A stretch of DNA of 64,000 bases, taken from assembly GCF_030063285.1 (NCBI RefSeq), contig NZ_JASISU010000003.1, forward strand, positions 372,001 to 436,000, written 5' to 3'. This stretch comes from Pseudarthrobacter sp. PS3-L1 (GTDB taxonomy: Bacteria > Actinomycetota > Actinomycetes > Actinomycetales > Micrococcaceae). The position numbers were made by a program, and so were the translations under genes. Within the stretch, counting starts at the first letter, position 1. Each line of letters begins with the position of its first letter. Shown here piece by piece: positions 1 to 9,476 of the stretch. The notes below the pieces were generated by a model that saw nothing but the letters and a program-made list of their open reading frames with translations, did not search any database and was not told the origin of the DNA.

Positions 1-33
1 GCGGGACCGGCCCGGCTGGACTAGGCTTCAAAG

Positions 34-867
34 ATGACCACCGAGATGATCACCACCCCTGGCGGCGGGACCCTGGAGTTGTTCACCACCGGCGCCGAGC
101 TCTCCGGATCGGGTTCCGGAATTGTCGTTGTCGCAGCCTCCATGGTGACTGCTGCCGACTACGCGAAGTTTGCACAGAAACTCAGTGCCGCCCTCGGACG
201 GCCGGTGCACACGTTCAACCGTCGGGGGCGTGGCAAATCATCCCCCCAGCCTGAGAATTACACCCTGGACGTGGACATCCGTGACCTGGACGCCGTCATG
301 TCGCACACCTCTAGTACCGACGTCTTCGGCCACAGTTTCGGAGGCGCGGTGGCCCTCCATGCAGCGCGGACCCTCCCGGTTGAGCGGCTGGCAGTCTACG
401 ATCCTGCCGTTTCGGTGAACCACAGCGTCACGGCGGACTGGACGGGTGAATACGAGCGCGCCACAGCCACCGGAGACGACGACCGTGCGTTGGCGGTGCT
501 GACCAAGGGCCTGGAAACAAGCGTGCATTTCGCCCGCATGCCGCTTTCCATGCTCACCATCGCCAACAAGATCACGGCCGCAACCCCCATGGGCAAGCAG
601 ATGCGCGAGCTCATGCGGACCGGCGTCCGGGAAATCAAAGCCATCATCGCTGCGGATATGCCCGCCGAGCCCTTCCTGGAACTGCCGCTGGAAACACTCA
701 TCGTGGTGGGAGAAAAGAGCCCGGCCCACTTCGGGGTAGCCTGCGGGCAAATCCAGAATGTTCTCTCCGGGTCCAGCTATAGCATCCTGACCGGTTACGG
801 CCATGATGGCGCAGTCAGGGCACCGGACAAACTCATCACCGAACTGAGTGAGTTTTACTCCGGCTGA
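34..867 (+). CDS. alpha/beta hydrolase
   Basis: 277-residue alpha/beta hydrolase. The nucleophile elbow GHSFGG lies near residue 99, after a strand and an NRRGRG oxyanion-type segment. A late HD pair in the segment GYGHDGAV is the probable catalytic His. No signal peptide, so probably cytoplasmic. The substrate cannot be read from sequence; the fold covers esterases, lipases and haloperoxidase-like enzymes. No strong ribosome site precedes the ATG, and a second in-frame ATG at 46 is possible. It converges with the exporter gene downstream. Confidence 0.8.
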   Translation: MTTEMITTPGGGTLELFTTGAELSGSGSGIVVVAASMVTAADYAKFAQKLSAALGRPVHTFNRRGRGKSSPQPENYTLDVDIRDLDAVMSHTSSTDVFGHSFGGAVALHAARTLPVERLAVYDPAVSVNHSVTADWTGEYERATATGDDDRALAVLTKGLETSVHFARMPLSMLTIANKITAATPMGKQMRELMRTGVREIKAIIAADMPAEPFLELPLETLIVVGEKSPAHFGVACGQIQNVLSGSSYSILTGYGHDGAVRAPDKLITELSEFYSG

Positions 868-896
868 CCCCCGTTCACTCCCGGGACCCGCACGCC

Positions 897-2462
897 CTAG
901 TGGATGGGAGCCCCGGCTACCGCTGACGTCTCGGTTTTGCGCATCATCGCGGCCAGCACGACGGCGGCCAGGGCTATGAGCGTTGCCGTCATGAAGGCGG
1001 CCCTCGTCCCCGCAACGAGTCCGGACGATGCCGAAACGACCGAGTAAATGGAGATCATGAGCGCTGTCCCCGCTGCTCCAGCAACTTGCTGGGTGGTGCT
1101 CATGATCGCGGACCCGTGCGAGTACAGGTCTGGCGTCAGCGGGTTGAGGCCGGTAGTGAAGGCCGGGGTGAAAAGCAGGGACAGGCCAATGCTGAGCGTG
1201 ACGTGCAATCCGACGATCCAGCCCACGGACGTTGTCTCGCTGAGCATGGAGAACTGCCAGAGCGCCACCACCATCAGGATTGAACCCGAGAGGGTCAGCG
1301 GCAGCGGACCAACCTTGTCGAACAGGCGCCCCACAAAAGGACCCAGCAGACCCATTGCTAGGCCTCCGGGCAGCAGGACCAGCCCGGTCTCCAGCGATCC
1401 GAGGCCCAGTACCTGCTGCAGGTACAACGGCAGCAGGATCACGCTGCCAAAGAGTGCCATCATGGCCACGACCATGAGCAGCACCGAAACCGTGAACATC
1501 CGGAAGGCGAAAACCCGAAGGTCCAGCAGTGGTGAGCGTTTCGCACCCATGGAAGCTTTGGTGGCACGCGGCGCACCCGTGGCGGATGCATCGCCGCGCA
1601 CCGGGGGCGTGGTTTGCTGCAGCTTCAGCTGACGCAGGACAAACACCACCAGGGCTGCGATACCTACCACCAGGGCAAGGATTGCCGTGGTGCTCGGGCC
1701 AGCGGAATCGCCACCGTGGCCGCCCCCGAGCTGGCTGAGACCATAGACCAGGCCACCGAAACCGGGGACCGTGAGAAGCACGGAAATGACATCGAGGCGG
1801 ACCTTGCTGGTAGCCCCAATATTGGTGAGGTATTTGGCCCCAATGGCGAGCGCGGCCAATGCGACGGGAAGCACGAAGATGAAGATGAAACGCCAGGTGA
1901 AGTGTTCCAGGATGAACCCGGACACCGTGGGTCCCATGGCGGGGGCCACGGAAATGGCGATGCTTACATTGCCCATGACGGCGCCCCGACGCTGTACTGG
2001 AACAAGTGTCAGGATCGTGGTCATCAGCAGGGGCAGCATGATCGCTGTTCCACCGGCCTGCACAATCCTGGCGAACAGCAGGACCTCAAAACCCGGCGCC
2101 AGGGCCGCCAGGGCTGTGCCAACGCTAAACAGGCCCATCGCGAGCAGGAACACGGACCGCGTCGCCAGTCGCTGCAGGATGAACCCGGTGGTCGGAATCA
2201 CCACCGCCATCGTCAACATGAACCCCGTGGACAGCCACTGCACGGTAGGTGCGTCCACCTGCAGGTCCACCATGAGGCGCTGCAGCGCTACGTTCATGAT
2301 GGTTTCGTTGAGAATCACTACAAAGGTGGCCACCAGCAGCGTCGCTATGACAGTCACGGACGCACGGGACATCTTGTCATCGGAGGACGCCGGTCCAGCA
2401 GCTTTCGACAGCGACCCCGCATCGGTGTTGTTCGCGGCGTCTGGGGAAACGTCTGTAGACAT
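897..2462 (-). CDS. MFS transporter, DHA2 family drug exporter
   Basis: 521-residue polytopic membrane protein with about 14 hydrophobic segments, the usual size for DHA2 (EmrB/LmrB-type) exporters. The N-terminal half carries the LNETIMNVAL segment of helix 1 and TTGFILQRLATRSVF, typical of proton-driven multidrug efflux. The MSTDVS start is preferred over an upstream ATG at 2522 because the extra 20 residues are low in coding character and TAAGGG lies just upstream of 2462. A long central loop at residues 280-320 is polar and basic. The substrate is unknown. No linked regulator is visible, so drug resistance is inference only. Confidence 0.85.
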   Translation of the reverse strand: MSTDVSPDAANNTDAGSLSKAAGPASSDDKMSRASVTVIATLLVATFVVILNETIMNVALQRLMVDLQVDAPTVQWLSTGFMLTMAVVIPTTGFILQRLATRSVFLLAMGLFSVGTALAALAPGFEVLLFARIVQAGGTAIMLPLLMTTILTLVPVQRRGAVMGNVSIAISVAPAMGPTVSGFILEHFTWRFIFIFVLPVALAALAIGAKYLTNIGATSKVRLDVISVLLTVPGFGGLVYGLSQLGGGHGGDSAGPSTTAILALVVGIAALVVFVLRQLKLQQTTPPVRGDASATGAPRATKASMGAKRSPLLDLRVFAFRMFTVSVLLMVVAMMALFGSVILLPLYLQQVLGLGSLETGLVLLPGGLAMGLLGPFVGRLFDKVGPLPLTLSGSILMVVALWQFSMLSETTSVGWIVGLHVTLSIGLSLLFTPAFTTGLNPLTPDLYSHGSAIMSTTQQVAGAAGTALMISIYSVVSASSGLVAGTRAAFMTATLIALAAVVLAAMMRKTETSAVAGAPIH

Positions 2463-2584
2463 GGGGAAACCCTTAAAGCTTGATGAGTGATGGCAGGGCG
2501 TTTTTGGTCCCGCTGCTGGCACAACACACGAAGGGGCTGGTCCATTCCCGGCGAGGAAAGCCAGCGAACATGCAGCCGGGAGCT

Positions 2585-3481
2585 TCAGCTGGAGAGCGGC
2601 ACGTTGTCTATCAGGCGAACGGGGCCAACACGGCCTGCAATCAGTGCCAGTCCTCCGCCGCGAAAGGGAGCGTCCCGTTGATTTCCGGCAAGCGGCTTCA
2701 GGGTCAAGGGATCAACCACATCGAAGTAGTCCAGCTCAACCAGCGGCTCGGACTCGACCATGGCACGCGCAGATTCTAGGTCCAACAACTCATGCGCATC
2801 AGCCCGGGACTCCAGGAGCCGGAGGGCCCTGGAGAGGACAAGGGCCGCTGTCCGCTCCTCGCCTGAGAGGAAGCGGTTCCGGCTGGACAGCGCCAGTCCG
2901 TCAGCTGACCGCACGGTGGGAACTCCTACAATCTCCACCGGGAAGTTCAGGTCGGCTACCATCCGCCTGACCAACGCCAGTTGCTGGGCATCCTTCTGCC
3001 CAAAGTAGGCACGGTAGGCGGCCTGGCCCTGCCCTGGCAATCCATAGTGCAGGAGTTTGGCAACAACCGTGAGCGCCCCGTCGAAATGGCCCGGCCTTGA
3101 GGCGCCCTCCCAGGCATCGCCCAGTGGCCCGGACGTCACGCGGACCAGGGGCTCGCCGCCCGGATAGATTTCTTCAAGCTCCGGCACGAATGCGAGCTGG
3201 ACGCCCTGTTCCGCCAAGAGCGCCAGGTCAGCGTCAAGTGTGCGGGGGTATCTGTCCAGATCCGCTGCCTCCCCGAACTGCAGTGGGTTCACAAAGATCG
3301 TGGCCACCACTAGGTCGTTCTCTTCCACGGCAGTCCTGGCGAGCGCGGCGTGGCCTTCGTGCAGCGCACCCATGGTTGGGACCAGTGCCTGCGAGGCTCC
3401 GCCTAGGGCCAACAGCCGGGCACTCTCGGCCCGGAGCTCAGCGGCAGTGGTGAGGACTTTGATGTTCCTGGATATGCCCAT
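2585..3481 (-). CDS. panC: pantothenate synthetase
   Basis: 298 residues. Condenses beta-alanine with pantoate using ATP in the last step of pantothenate (CoA precursor) synthesis; cytoplasmic. The adenylate-forming signature is clear: [10 protein letters not shown] with the HxGH motif near residues 41-44, then GQKDAQQL and the KMSKS-equivalent LSSRNRFL. Length is slightly above the usual 280. The gene starts 2 bp after the DUF2520 stop, so it is probably the last gene of the folate/FtsH run. panB and panD are not in the window. Confidence 0.96.
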   Translation of the reverse strand: MGISRNIKVLTTAAELRAESARLLALGGASQALVPTMGALHEGHAALARTAVEENDLVVATIFVNPLQFGEAADLDRYPRTLDADLALLAEQGVQLAFVPELEEIYPGGEPLVRVTSGPLGDAWEGASRPGHFDGALTVVAKLLHYGLPGQGQAAYRAYFGQKDAQQLALVRRMVADLNFPVEIVGVPTVRSADGLALSSRNRFLSGEERTAALVLSRALRLLESRADAHELLDLESARAMVESEPLVELDYFDVVDPLTLKPLAGNQRDAPFRGGGLALIAGRVGPVRLIDNVPLSS

Positions 3482-3483
3482 TG

Positions 3484-4377
3484 TCAGAGTCCTTCCGGGT
3501 CAAGTGCGCTGCGGACCGCCGCCGCCTGGTCAGCTTTTAGCAGTCCGCGGCTTTCCGCACGGCGGGCCGTGGCAGTTGCCATGGCCCTGTATGCAGCCAG
3601 GACGTCGCCGCTGGTACCGCCGTCGTAATCAAGAAGGGCCTCCGTGTGGGCAGCAACGGTGCCGGCATCCCCCCGGACCACGGGACCGGTCAGCGCGCCC
3701 TCGCCGGAAGCCAGTGCGTTCTCCAGGGTGGCGCGGAGCAGTGGTCCAAGCATCCTGGCCGGGGACTCGACCCCGACGGCGCGCAATAGCTCTGCAGACT
3801 GCGCGGCGATCGTGGCAAGGTGATTGGACCCATGTGCCAGCGCTGCGTGATACAGCGGCCTGTCACCCTCGGCAATAGCGACAGGCTCGGCACCCATCTC
3901 CACCACCAGGGCCTGCGCAATTGGCAACATCGCTGGGTCCGCGGTGACGCCAAAGGAACAGTCCGGCAGCCTGGTCAGGTCCAGGCTCATACCGGTGAAT
4001 GTCATAGCCGGGTGCAGGGCAAGCGGGATTGCCCCAGCAGCTCTGATGCCACGCAGGATGCCGACACCGAACCGACCTGCGGTATGCGCTACAAGTTGGC
4101 CGGGCTGCCACGCGCCCAGCGCGGCCAGTCCATCCACCAGGGCTTCGAGTGAATCGTCCGGCACAGCCAGCAGCACCAGTTCGGAGCGCTCCACGATGTC
4201 CTGGATCTCCAGAATTGGAACACCGGGCAACAGGGTTTCTGCCCGCTCCCGGCTGGCATCCGAGACTGCGGACACCCCCACCACAGCATGTTCGGCTGCA
4301 CGCAGGGCGGCACCAAGAACGGCTCCCACCCTGCCCGCTCCGATGATTCCGATTCCGAGCCTTCCGGGCCTAGACAT
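3484..4377 (-). CDS. Rossmann-like and DUF2520 domain protein
   Basis: 297 residues. The N-terminal NAD(P)-binding fold has [13 protein letters not shown] at residues 8-20, and a C-terminal helical DUF2520 domain contains ALHPAMTF and HGSNHL, a layout like ketopantoate or pyrroline-5-carboxylate reductases. It sits directly before panC with a 2-bp gap, so a ketopantoate-reductase-like role is tempting but unproven. The ATG at 4377 is chosen because the longer frame adds 78 Arg/Pro-rich residues that only mirror the overlapping gene. With this start it overlaps the upstream PH-domain gene by 8 bp. Confidence 0.85.
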   Translation of the reverse strand: MSRPGRLGIGIIGAGRVGAVLGAALRAAEHAVVGVSAVSDASRERAETLLPGVPILEIQDIVERSELVLLAVPDDSLEALVDGLAALGAWQPGQLVAHTAGRFGVGILRGIRAAGAIPLALHPAMTFTGMSLDLTRLPDCSFGVTADPAMLPIAQALVVEMGAEPVAIAEGDRPLYHAALAHGSNHLATIAAQSAELLRAVGVESPARMLGPLLRATLENALASGEGALTGPVVRGDAGTVAAHTEALLDYDGGTSGDVLAAYRAMATATARRAESRGLLKADQAAAVRSALDPEGL

Positions 4378-5965
4378 GGCGCTGGTCTTCTTCCTGCAGG
4401 GGTGTGGACGTAGGGGCTGGCACGAGGCCGGTTTCCGGTAGCGGATCGGGCACCGAGGCCTGGCCATGGGCGGCGGTAAGCGCCTGTGCCTCCGCCTGGC
4501 TGATGGGGCTGCCGGGCCGGGCAACCACCTGCGCCAGCCACTGTTCGCTGGTCTGGCTGCGCCGCGCCTCCCGGGCCCGGGCAGATTGTTCGGTAAACAG
4601 CATCTGCGCAACCCTCACATCCGCCTGGTACAGGCGTGCAGAAACGGGACCTGGCGTGGTGTGCAACACCAGGTCGAGGACGCCGAACCGGCGGGCAAGC
4701 GGTCCCTGCTGTAGCGCCATGGACTGGGTTCGCTGATGCGGAACAACGGCCAGGGAGCGCCACCAGCGGCCTGAGCGTAGCAGCAGCGCCGTGGTGGTCA
4801 CAGCATAGGCATTTCGCCGCCACCCCAGGGGGCTGATGGGACGGACCCTGCGCGGTGAGGTGACAAAACCGCCGTCGGAGTCCATGCCGTTGATCCCGGC
4901 AGCAAAGACATCCACCGGGTTGTCCGTTCCCGGGTCGGGCAGCACCAGCGCCATCATGCTCAGGACGTCATCGAAGGTGCCCACGGGCAGGAGGAGCGTC
5001 CGGGAGCTTGTGGCATTGGCATCCGCGGCATTTCCATAACCGGCCACGTTGATGTGCATGCGATACCAGCCGAAAATGCGCCACAGGGGCGCCTGGTGAA
5101 TTCGGACGGCCTGGACCCTTCCGGGTGGAACCGTCTGGGCCTGCGTGTCGAGCAGCCCGTAGCGCAGCCTGATCCCATCTGGGGAAATGGCAGCGGTGAA
5201 GTTGTATCCCTTGTTGAAGGAGCCCCAAAAAGAGGCGGCAAGTCCCAGTGCGGCCGGGAAAAGATAAACATAAAAACTGAGGTTCTCCGTCAGGGAGGAC
5301 AGGACAACGGCCCCCACAGCGCCCAAGAGGATGCCCACCGTCTGTTCGCTCAGCAGGAGGGATCCCAGCAACCGGCCCGGCCGGATACGGAGAATGTGAT
5401 GCTCTGGCGCTTCTGGGACAGTGTCTTCGGGCATCCCGGGATCCGGAACAATGCCGGCGGCCCGGGCCAGGATGGTGGCGCGGAGCTTCTGCGCATCGGC
5501 CTTCTTCAGGTATGCGAGATGTACTGCGGATTCACCGGAATCCGCTACCTCGAACTTGAGTTCCGCGAGGCCAAAAATTCTGGCCACCAGCGGTTGGAGG
5601 ACGTCGATGGCCTGGACCCGGTCCAACCGCGCCTGCCTCTGCTGCCGGGAGAAAATTCCGCTGGCTACGCGGACGTATCCGTCGGCAACCTGATAGCGCG
5701 TGAAATACCAGCTCAGCACAAAACCCAGCACCGCCAGGAACAGGATTCCGCCACCAATGATCAGGAGCCAGGGCGCACGCTGCGCCATTTCATCGTCAAG
5801 GACGGCGCGGCCCTGGAGCAGGCGCTCGAAAAAATCCCGTCCAACGAAGAAGGCAATGGCTACCAGCGCCACCCAACCCCGGACAAATGGCGACGCCGGG
5901 TGGACACGCAACCAGCCGCCGTCGGACGCCGTGAGCTTCACGCCATCCGGTGACGGAGCCGTCAC
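4370..5965 (-). CDS. PH domain-containing membrane protein (YdbT-like)
   Basis: 531 residues with several membrane helices (around 29-45, 70-92 and a pair near 200-250) and repeated bacterial PH (bPH2) units of the type YFTRYQVADGYVRVASGIFSRQQRQARLDRVQAIDVLQ. This resembles B. subtilis YdbT, which acts with its partner YdbS. The GTG start overlaps the YdbS-like gene by 4 bp (GTGA), so the pair is probably translationally coupled. The C-terminal 60 residues are polar. Cellular role is unclear; membrane or envelope stress functions are proposed for the family. Confidence 0.85.
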   Translation of the reverse strand: MTAPSPDGVKLTASDGGWLRVHPASPFVRGWVALVAIAFFVGRDFFERLLQGRAVLDDEMAQRAPWLLIIGGGILFLAVLGFVLSWYFTRYQVADGYVRVASGIFSRQQRQARLDRVQAIDVLQPLVARIFGLAELKFEVADSGESAVHLAYLKKADAQKLRATILARAAGIVPDPGMPEDTVPEAPEHHILRIRPGRLLGSLLLSEQTVGILLGAVGAVVLSSLTENLSFYVYLFPAALGLAASFWGSFNKGYNFTAAISPDGIRLRYGLLDTQAQTVPPGRVQAVRIHQAPLWRIFGWYRMHINVAGYGNAADANATSSRTLLLPVGTFDDVLSMMALVLPDPGTDNPVDVFAAGINGMDSDGGFVTSPRRVRPISPLGWRRNAYAVTTTALLLRSGRWWRSLAVVPHQRTQSMALQQGPLARRFGVLDLVLHTTPGPVSARLYQADVRVAQMLFTEQSARAREARRSQTSEQWLAQVVARPGSPISQAEAQALTAAHGQASVPDPLPETGLVPAPTSTPLQEEDQRHV

Positions 5966-6474
5966 AGCCCGGCCAACCGTGCTTCGCCGCGGGCGGAGAG
6001 CTGTTCGCGGAGCCTGGCGCCCTCATCGGCGGGCAGGCCCGGGATGGTGGCATTGGTCCCGGCAGAGGCGGTATGAAGTTTCAGGGTGCACAGCCCCAGG
6101 GATCGCTCGAAGGGCCCGGCTGCAATATCCACGTACTGCATCCTGCCGTAGGGAACCACCAGCGTTCGCTGGAAAATGATTCCGCGGCGCACCAGGAGAT
6201 CATCGTCGCGTTCGGCGTAGCCCAGGGCCCGCACCTGACGCGGAATGAGCAGAAGTTCCCACAGTTCCAGGAGAAGAACCACTGCAGGGACGCCAATGGC
6301 CAGCCACAGCGGCGGCCAGCTCCACCAGCCGAGGAGCACAAAGACCAGCGGCAGGGACAATACCAGGACCGTGATGGCCGCTGTGATTCCCCATGTGATC
6401 AGCCGCAGCCTCAGATACTTTGATGAGACCCGCTGCCACGTGAGATCTGGTGGATCAATCGCCTCGGTACGCAT
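5962..6474 (-). CDS. PH domain-containing membrane protein (YdbS-like)
   Basis: 170 residues: two adjacent N-terminal transmembrane helices (about residues 25-75), then one bPH2 domain with the motif RRGIIFQRTLVVPYGRMQYV, matching YdbS-type proteins. The start MRTEAIDPP at 6474 gives the normal family length; the upstream extension is Arg/Ala-rich and unsupported. It overlaps the upstream DUF3180 gene by 20 bp and the downstream YdbT-like gene by 4 bp, so it lies inside the folate-to-panC transcription unit. Confidence 0.85.
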   Translation of the reverse strand: MRTEAIDPPDLTWQRVSSKYLRLRLITWGITAAITVLVLSLPLVFVLLGWWSWPPLWLAIGVPAVVLLLELWELLLIPRQVRALGYAERDDDLLVRRGIIFQRTLVVPYGRMQYVDIAAGPFERSLGLCTLKLHTASAGTNATIPGLPADEGARLREQLSARGEARLAGL

Positions 6475-6982
6475 ACTCGCCTTCCCCCTCGGTTTCGCCG
6501 CGGTTCCTGCGCACACCGTTTCCGGGTGCAGAGTCTCCATCATCCGGCGGAATCTTGCAGAACCACTCAACCACAAGGCCCACCACCAGCATCACCAGGC
6601 CACCCGCTGCAACCCCAACGGCCTGCCAGGTAAGGCCCTGCGAGGTGCTGAATCCCCACGTGCTGAACTGGTCCAGGAAGATGCCCACATGCCAGCCAAG
6701 CAGCACTGTCCCGGCGTAAGCGCAGGCCTGCGCCAGGATCAGGGTCCTCGCGGCAAGGATCGGATCAAGGAAGGTCTTCTTTTTGGTGCTATTGCGCCAC
6801 CGGAACACCCGAAGGCCAAGCACCAGCGTCAACACAACGATGACCAGCATGCTGATCAGCGCAGCTGCAGGGAGCAGGGGCGTCGACCAGCTATAGCGAC
6901 TGGCCAGGACAGTTCCAGCCCAGCCCAGGAGCGCGAGGACTGCCCCGAGGAAAACGAGGCGGAGCGGATTGATGGGTTTCAT
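6455..6982 (-). CDS. DUF3180 membrane protein
   Basis: 175 residues with four predicted helices (about 7-25, 35-58, 85-105, 118-140), consistent with DUF3180, an actinobacterial family of unknown function found next to folK. The ATG at 6982 (MKPINPLRL) leaves a 4-bp gap to the folK stop. A GTG/ATG further upstream would overlap folK by more than 50 bp and is less likely. The C-terminal tail is charged and cytoplasmic by the positive-inside rule. No function is assigned. Confidence 0.85.
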   Translation of the reverse strand: MKPINPLRLVFLGAVLALLGWAGTVLASRYSWSTPLLPAAALISMLVIVVLTLVLGLRVFRWRNSTKKKTFLDPILAARTLILAQACAYAGTVLLGWHVGIFLDQFSTWGFSTSQGLTWQAVGVAAGGLVMLVVGLVVEWFCKIPPDDGDSAPGNGVRRNRGETEGEGEYAYRGD

Positions 6983-6986
6983 GGCG

Positions 6987-7526
6987 TCAGTCCGCTGCTC
7001 CCTGGCGGGGGAGCTCCTGGGATTCGCTGAAACCGTCAAAGAGGGAAAGATCCGGGTAATCGTTGGCCCGGACCGCCAGGTCTGCCACGGATTCCCCGGA
7101 CAGGAGAGCTGAAGGTTCGATCAGTGACCACGGGTAGAGCACAAAAGCGCGCACCGATGCGCGCGGATGGGGAATGACCAGGTTGGGGTCGTCACTGACA
7201 AAATCGCCGAAGGTGATGATATCCACGTCCAGGGTCCGGGGTCCCCACCGCACCTCGCGGACCCTGTGGTAGCTGTTTTCCACGCCTTGGCAGTGCCACA
7301 GGAGTTCCAGAGGCTCCAGTGAGGTTTCAAGGGTGATCACCATGTTGAGGAAATCTGGCTGCCCGGCCGGGCCACCCACGGCTTTCGTCTGCACCACCGG
7401 AGAAACAGCAAGGAGCCGCACCTCCGGCGGATCCACCAGCCCAGCAACGGCTCCGCTAAGGGTGTCATGGCGCGCACCAAGATTACTGCCAAGGGCTATG
7501 ACGGCTTTGGTATAGCTGGGCATCAT
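6987..7526 (-). CDS. folK: HPPK, 6-hydroxymethyl-7,8-dihydropterin pyrophosphokinase
   Basis: 179 residues. Transfers pyrophosphate from ATP to 6-hydroxymethyl-dihydropterin in folate synthesis. Family motifs: AVIALGSNLG at the N-terminus and RWGPRTLDVDIITFGD with the metal-binding DxD near residues 97-99, then IPHPRA. Its ATG overlaps the folB stop by 4 bp, so translation is likely coupled. Length is normal. Confidence 0.96.
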   Translation of the reverse strand: MMPSYTKAVIALGSNLGARHDTLSGAVAGLVDPPEVRLLAVSPVVQTKAVGGPAGQPDFLNMVITLETSLEPLELLWHCQGVENSYHRVREVRWGPRTLDVDIITFGDFVSDDPNLVIPHPRASVRAFVLYPWSLIEPSALLSGESVADLAVRANDYPDLSLFDGFSESQELPRQGAAD

Positions 7527-7882
7527 GACCGGCTCCGGGAAACACTCACGGCAACGTCGCCAAAGGGAACGGCAATGGGGGCCTGCGGTTTGTGGACTGT
7601 GACATCCACGGCGTCCACGTGAAATTCAGCCAAGAGGGTCTCGGCGATACCCACCGCCAACTTCTCGATAAGATTCACCGGCTCGCCCTCGATGAGCCCC
7701 GTGATCCGCTGCGCCACTTCACCGTAGTGGGCCGTCCGCAGGACATCATCGGTTTCCGCTGCCGCCGTGAAATCCAGGTACAGAACCGTATCAACCACAA
7801 ACTTCTGTCCCTCCCGGCGCTCAAAATCGAAAACGCCATGATATCCGACGGCGGTGACTCCGGTGAGGGTGATCCTGTCCAC
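7523..7882 (-). CDS. folB: dihydroneopterin aldolase
   Basis: 119 residues, the usual size. Cleaves 7,8-dihydroneopterin to 6-hydroxymethyl-dihydropterin and glycolaldehyde. Visible signatures are the N-terminal GVTAVGYHGVFDFERREGQ, with the substrate-binding Glu region, and the C-terminal VTVHKPQAPI with the active-site Lys. It starts 9 bp after the folP stop and overlaps folK by 4 bp, within the folE-folP-folB-folK order. Confidence 0.96.
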   Translation of the reverse strand: MDRITLTGVTAVGYHGVFDFERREGQKFVVDTVLYLDFTAAAETDDVLRTAHYGEVAQRITGLIEGEPVNLIEKLAVGIAETLLAEFHVDAVDVTVHKPQAPIAVPFGDVAVSVSRSRS

Positions 7883-7891
7883 GCTACCGTC

Positions 7892-8812
7892 CTACCGTCC
7901 GGGGTGCGGAGCTTTGATCTGCATGGCGACCTTGACGGCGTCGAGGCTCGGTCCGACATCGTGGACCCGGACAGCCCAGGCGCCACGGGCTGCGCTGATG
8001 GCAGTGATGGCCACCGTCGCGTGATCGCGTTCCTCAGGAGCTGCAGCCTTTCCCGAAACGCTCAGCAGTGAGCCAAGGAAGCGCTTGCGCGACGCCGCGA
8101 CCAGGACTCGGTGGCCCATCTCCTGCAGGACATCGAGGCCGGACAGCAGCTCCCAGTTCTGGGCATCCTTCTTGGCAAAACCGATACCTGGGTCCACGAT
8201 GATCTGCTCCGGGGCGACACCGGCGGCGTAGAGCTTTTCACGGACTTCAGTCAGTTCGGCCACAACGTCCGTCACGACATCCGTGTAGTCAGTCTTGGTA
8301 TTCATGGTCCGCGCATCACCACGGCGGTGTGTCAGCACGTACGGCACCCCCCGGGTTGCAACGAGTTCGGGCATTCCCGGTTCAATGGTGAGACCGGCAA
8401 CGTCATTGATGATGCTGGCCCCTGCATCCAGGGCAGCCGCAGCTGTGGATACGTGCGTTGTGTCGATGCTGACCAGCGCCCCGGCCTTCACCAAGGCCTG
8501 GATCACCGGAAGCACACGCCGCTGTTCTTCCTCTGGGCTAACTTCCTCAGCACCTGGCCGGGTAGATTCTCCGCCTACGTCGATGATGTCGGCGCCGGCG
8601 TAGTGCATCCGCAGTCCCGCGGCAATGGCCGTGTCCGGTGTGGGGTGCTTGCCGCCGTCACTGAAGGAATCGGGCGTGACGTTCAGGACGCCCATCACCA
8701 GCGTCCTGCCGGTGGGCAACTTGTCGAAGCTGGCTTTCGCCTGCGACGTGCGCAGGACGGGCATGGGACTGGTGGCCGGGCCGGTGCCGGGTGCTGCAGC
8801 GAGTGAATCCAT
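7892..8812 (-). CDS. folP: dihydropteroate synthase
   Basis: 306 residues. Joins para-aminobenzoate to the pterin pyrophosphate; the target of sulfonamides. Diagnostic segments are MGVLNVTPDSFSDGG near residue 40, IIDVGGESTRPGAEEV, and VDPGIGFAKK. The roughly 35-residue N-terminal extension before the TIM barrel is longer than in many homologues and may be unstructured, or a later start may be used. The folE stop TAA lies 10 bp upstream, with GGAAGG covering the junction as a likely ribosome site. Confidence 0.95.
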   Translation of the reverse strand: MDSLAAAPGTGPATSPMPVLRTSQAKASFDKLPTGRTLVMGVLNVTPDSFSDGGKHPTPDTAIAAGLRMHYAGADIIDVGGESTRPGAEEVSPEEEQRRVLPVIQALVKAGALVSIDTTHVSTAAAALDAGASIINDVAGLTIEPGMPELVATRGVPYVLTHRRGDARTMNTKTDYTDVVTDVVAELTEVREKLYAAGVAPEQIIVDPGIGFAKKDAQNWELLSGLDVLQEMGHRVLVAASRKRFLGSLLSVSGKAAAPEERDHATVAITAISAARGAWAVRVHDVGPSLDAVKVAMQIKAPHPGR

Positions 8813-8822
8813 AAAAAAGTCT

Positions 8823-9467
8823 TTACCTTCCGATGATGAGGCTCATGGCCTCTGCGCGGGTGGCGGGATCATGTAGCTGGCCGCGGACTGCGCTGGTGAC
8901 GGTCTTGGCGCCGGGCTTGCGGACGCCGCGCATAGACATACACATGTGTTCGCATTCAATGACAACGATGGCCCCGCGGGGTTTGAGATGGCTGACCAGC
9001 GCGTCTGCGATCTGGGTGGTGAGTCGCTCCTGGACCTGTGGCCGGCGGGCAAAGATATCCACCAGGCGGGCCAGCTTGCTCAGGCCGGTGACCTTGCCCT
9101 CATGTGAGGGGATATATCCCACGTGGGCAACCCCATGGAAAGGGACCAGGTGGTGTTCACAGGTCGAATAGAACGGAATGTCCTTGACCAGCACCAATTC
9201 CTCATGGTCCAGGTCAAAAGTGGTGGACAGGACATCGGAGGGGTCCTGGTGGAGCCCGGCAAATACCTCCGCGTAAGCCTTGGCGACGCGCTTGGGAGTG
9301 TCCAGCAGACCACTGCGGTCCGGGTTTTCTCCAATGGCCAGCAGCATTTCTCGAACTGCTGCCTCAATTCGCGGCCGGTCTACTGTGTTGCCTGGTTGCC
9401 CGGCCGGGCCCCCGTCAGCCGGGAATGCTGCGGGGGCGTCGGCGTCGTCGTCGTCGAAATGATTCAC
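8823..9467 (-). CDS. folE: GTP cyclohydrolase I
   Basis: 214 residues. Converts GTP to 7,8-dihydroneopterin triphosphate, the first step of folate synthesis. [10 protein letters not shown] carries the first zinc Cys and the His pair, and [13 protein letters not shown] holds the second zinc Cys. The first 30 residues are acidic and low complexity; a GTG start is used. It begins 9 bp downstream of the ftsH stop and leads the folate genes of the run. Confidence 0.96.
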   Translation of the reverse strand: MNHFDDDDADAPAAFPADGGPAGQPGNTVDRPRIEAAVREMLLAIGENPDRSGLLDTPKRVAKAYAEVFAGLHQDPSDVLSTTFDLDHEELVLVKDIPFYSTCEHHLVPFHGVAHVGYIPSHEGKVTGLSKLARLVDIFARRPQVQERLTTQIADALVSHLKPRGAIVVIECEHMCMSMRGVRKPGAKTVTSAVRGQLHDPATRAEAMSLIIGR

Positions 9468-9476
9468 AGAAGAAGT

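Noticed and set aside
1614-2483. Long plus-strand open frame antisense to the DHA2 exporter
   Set aside because: Composition is a high-GC shadow (Gly/His/Arg-rich, no recognisable domain); the minus-strand exporter explains the region.
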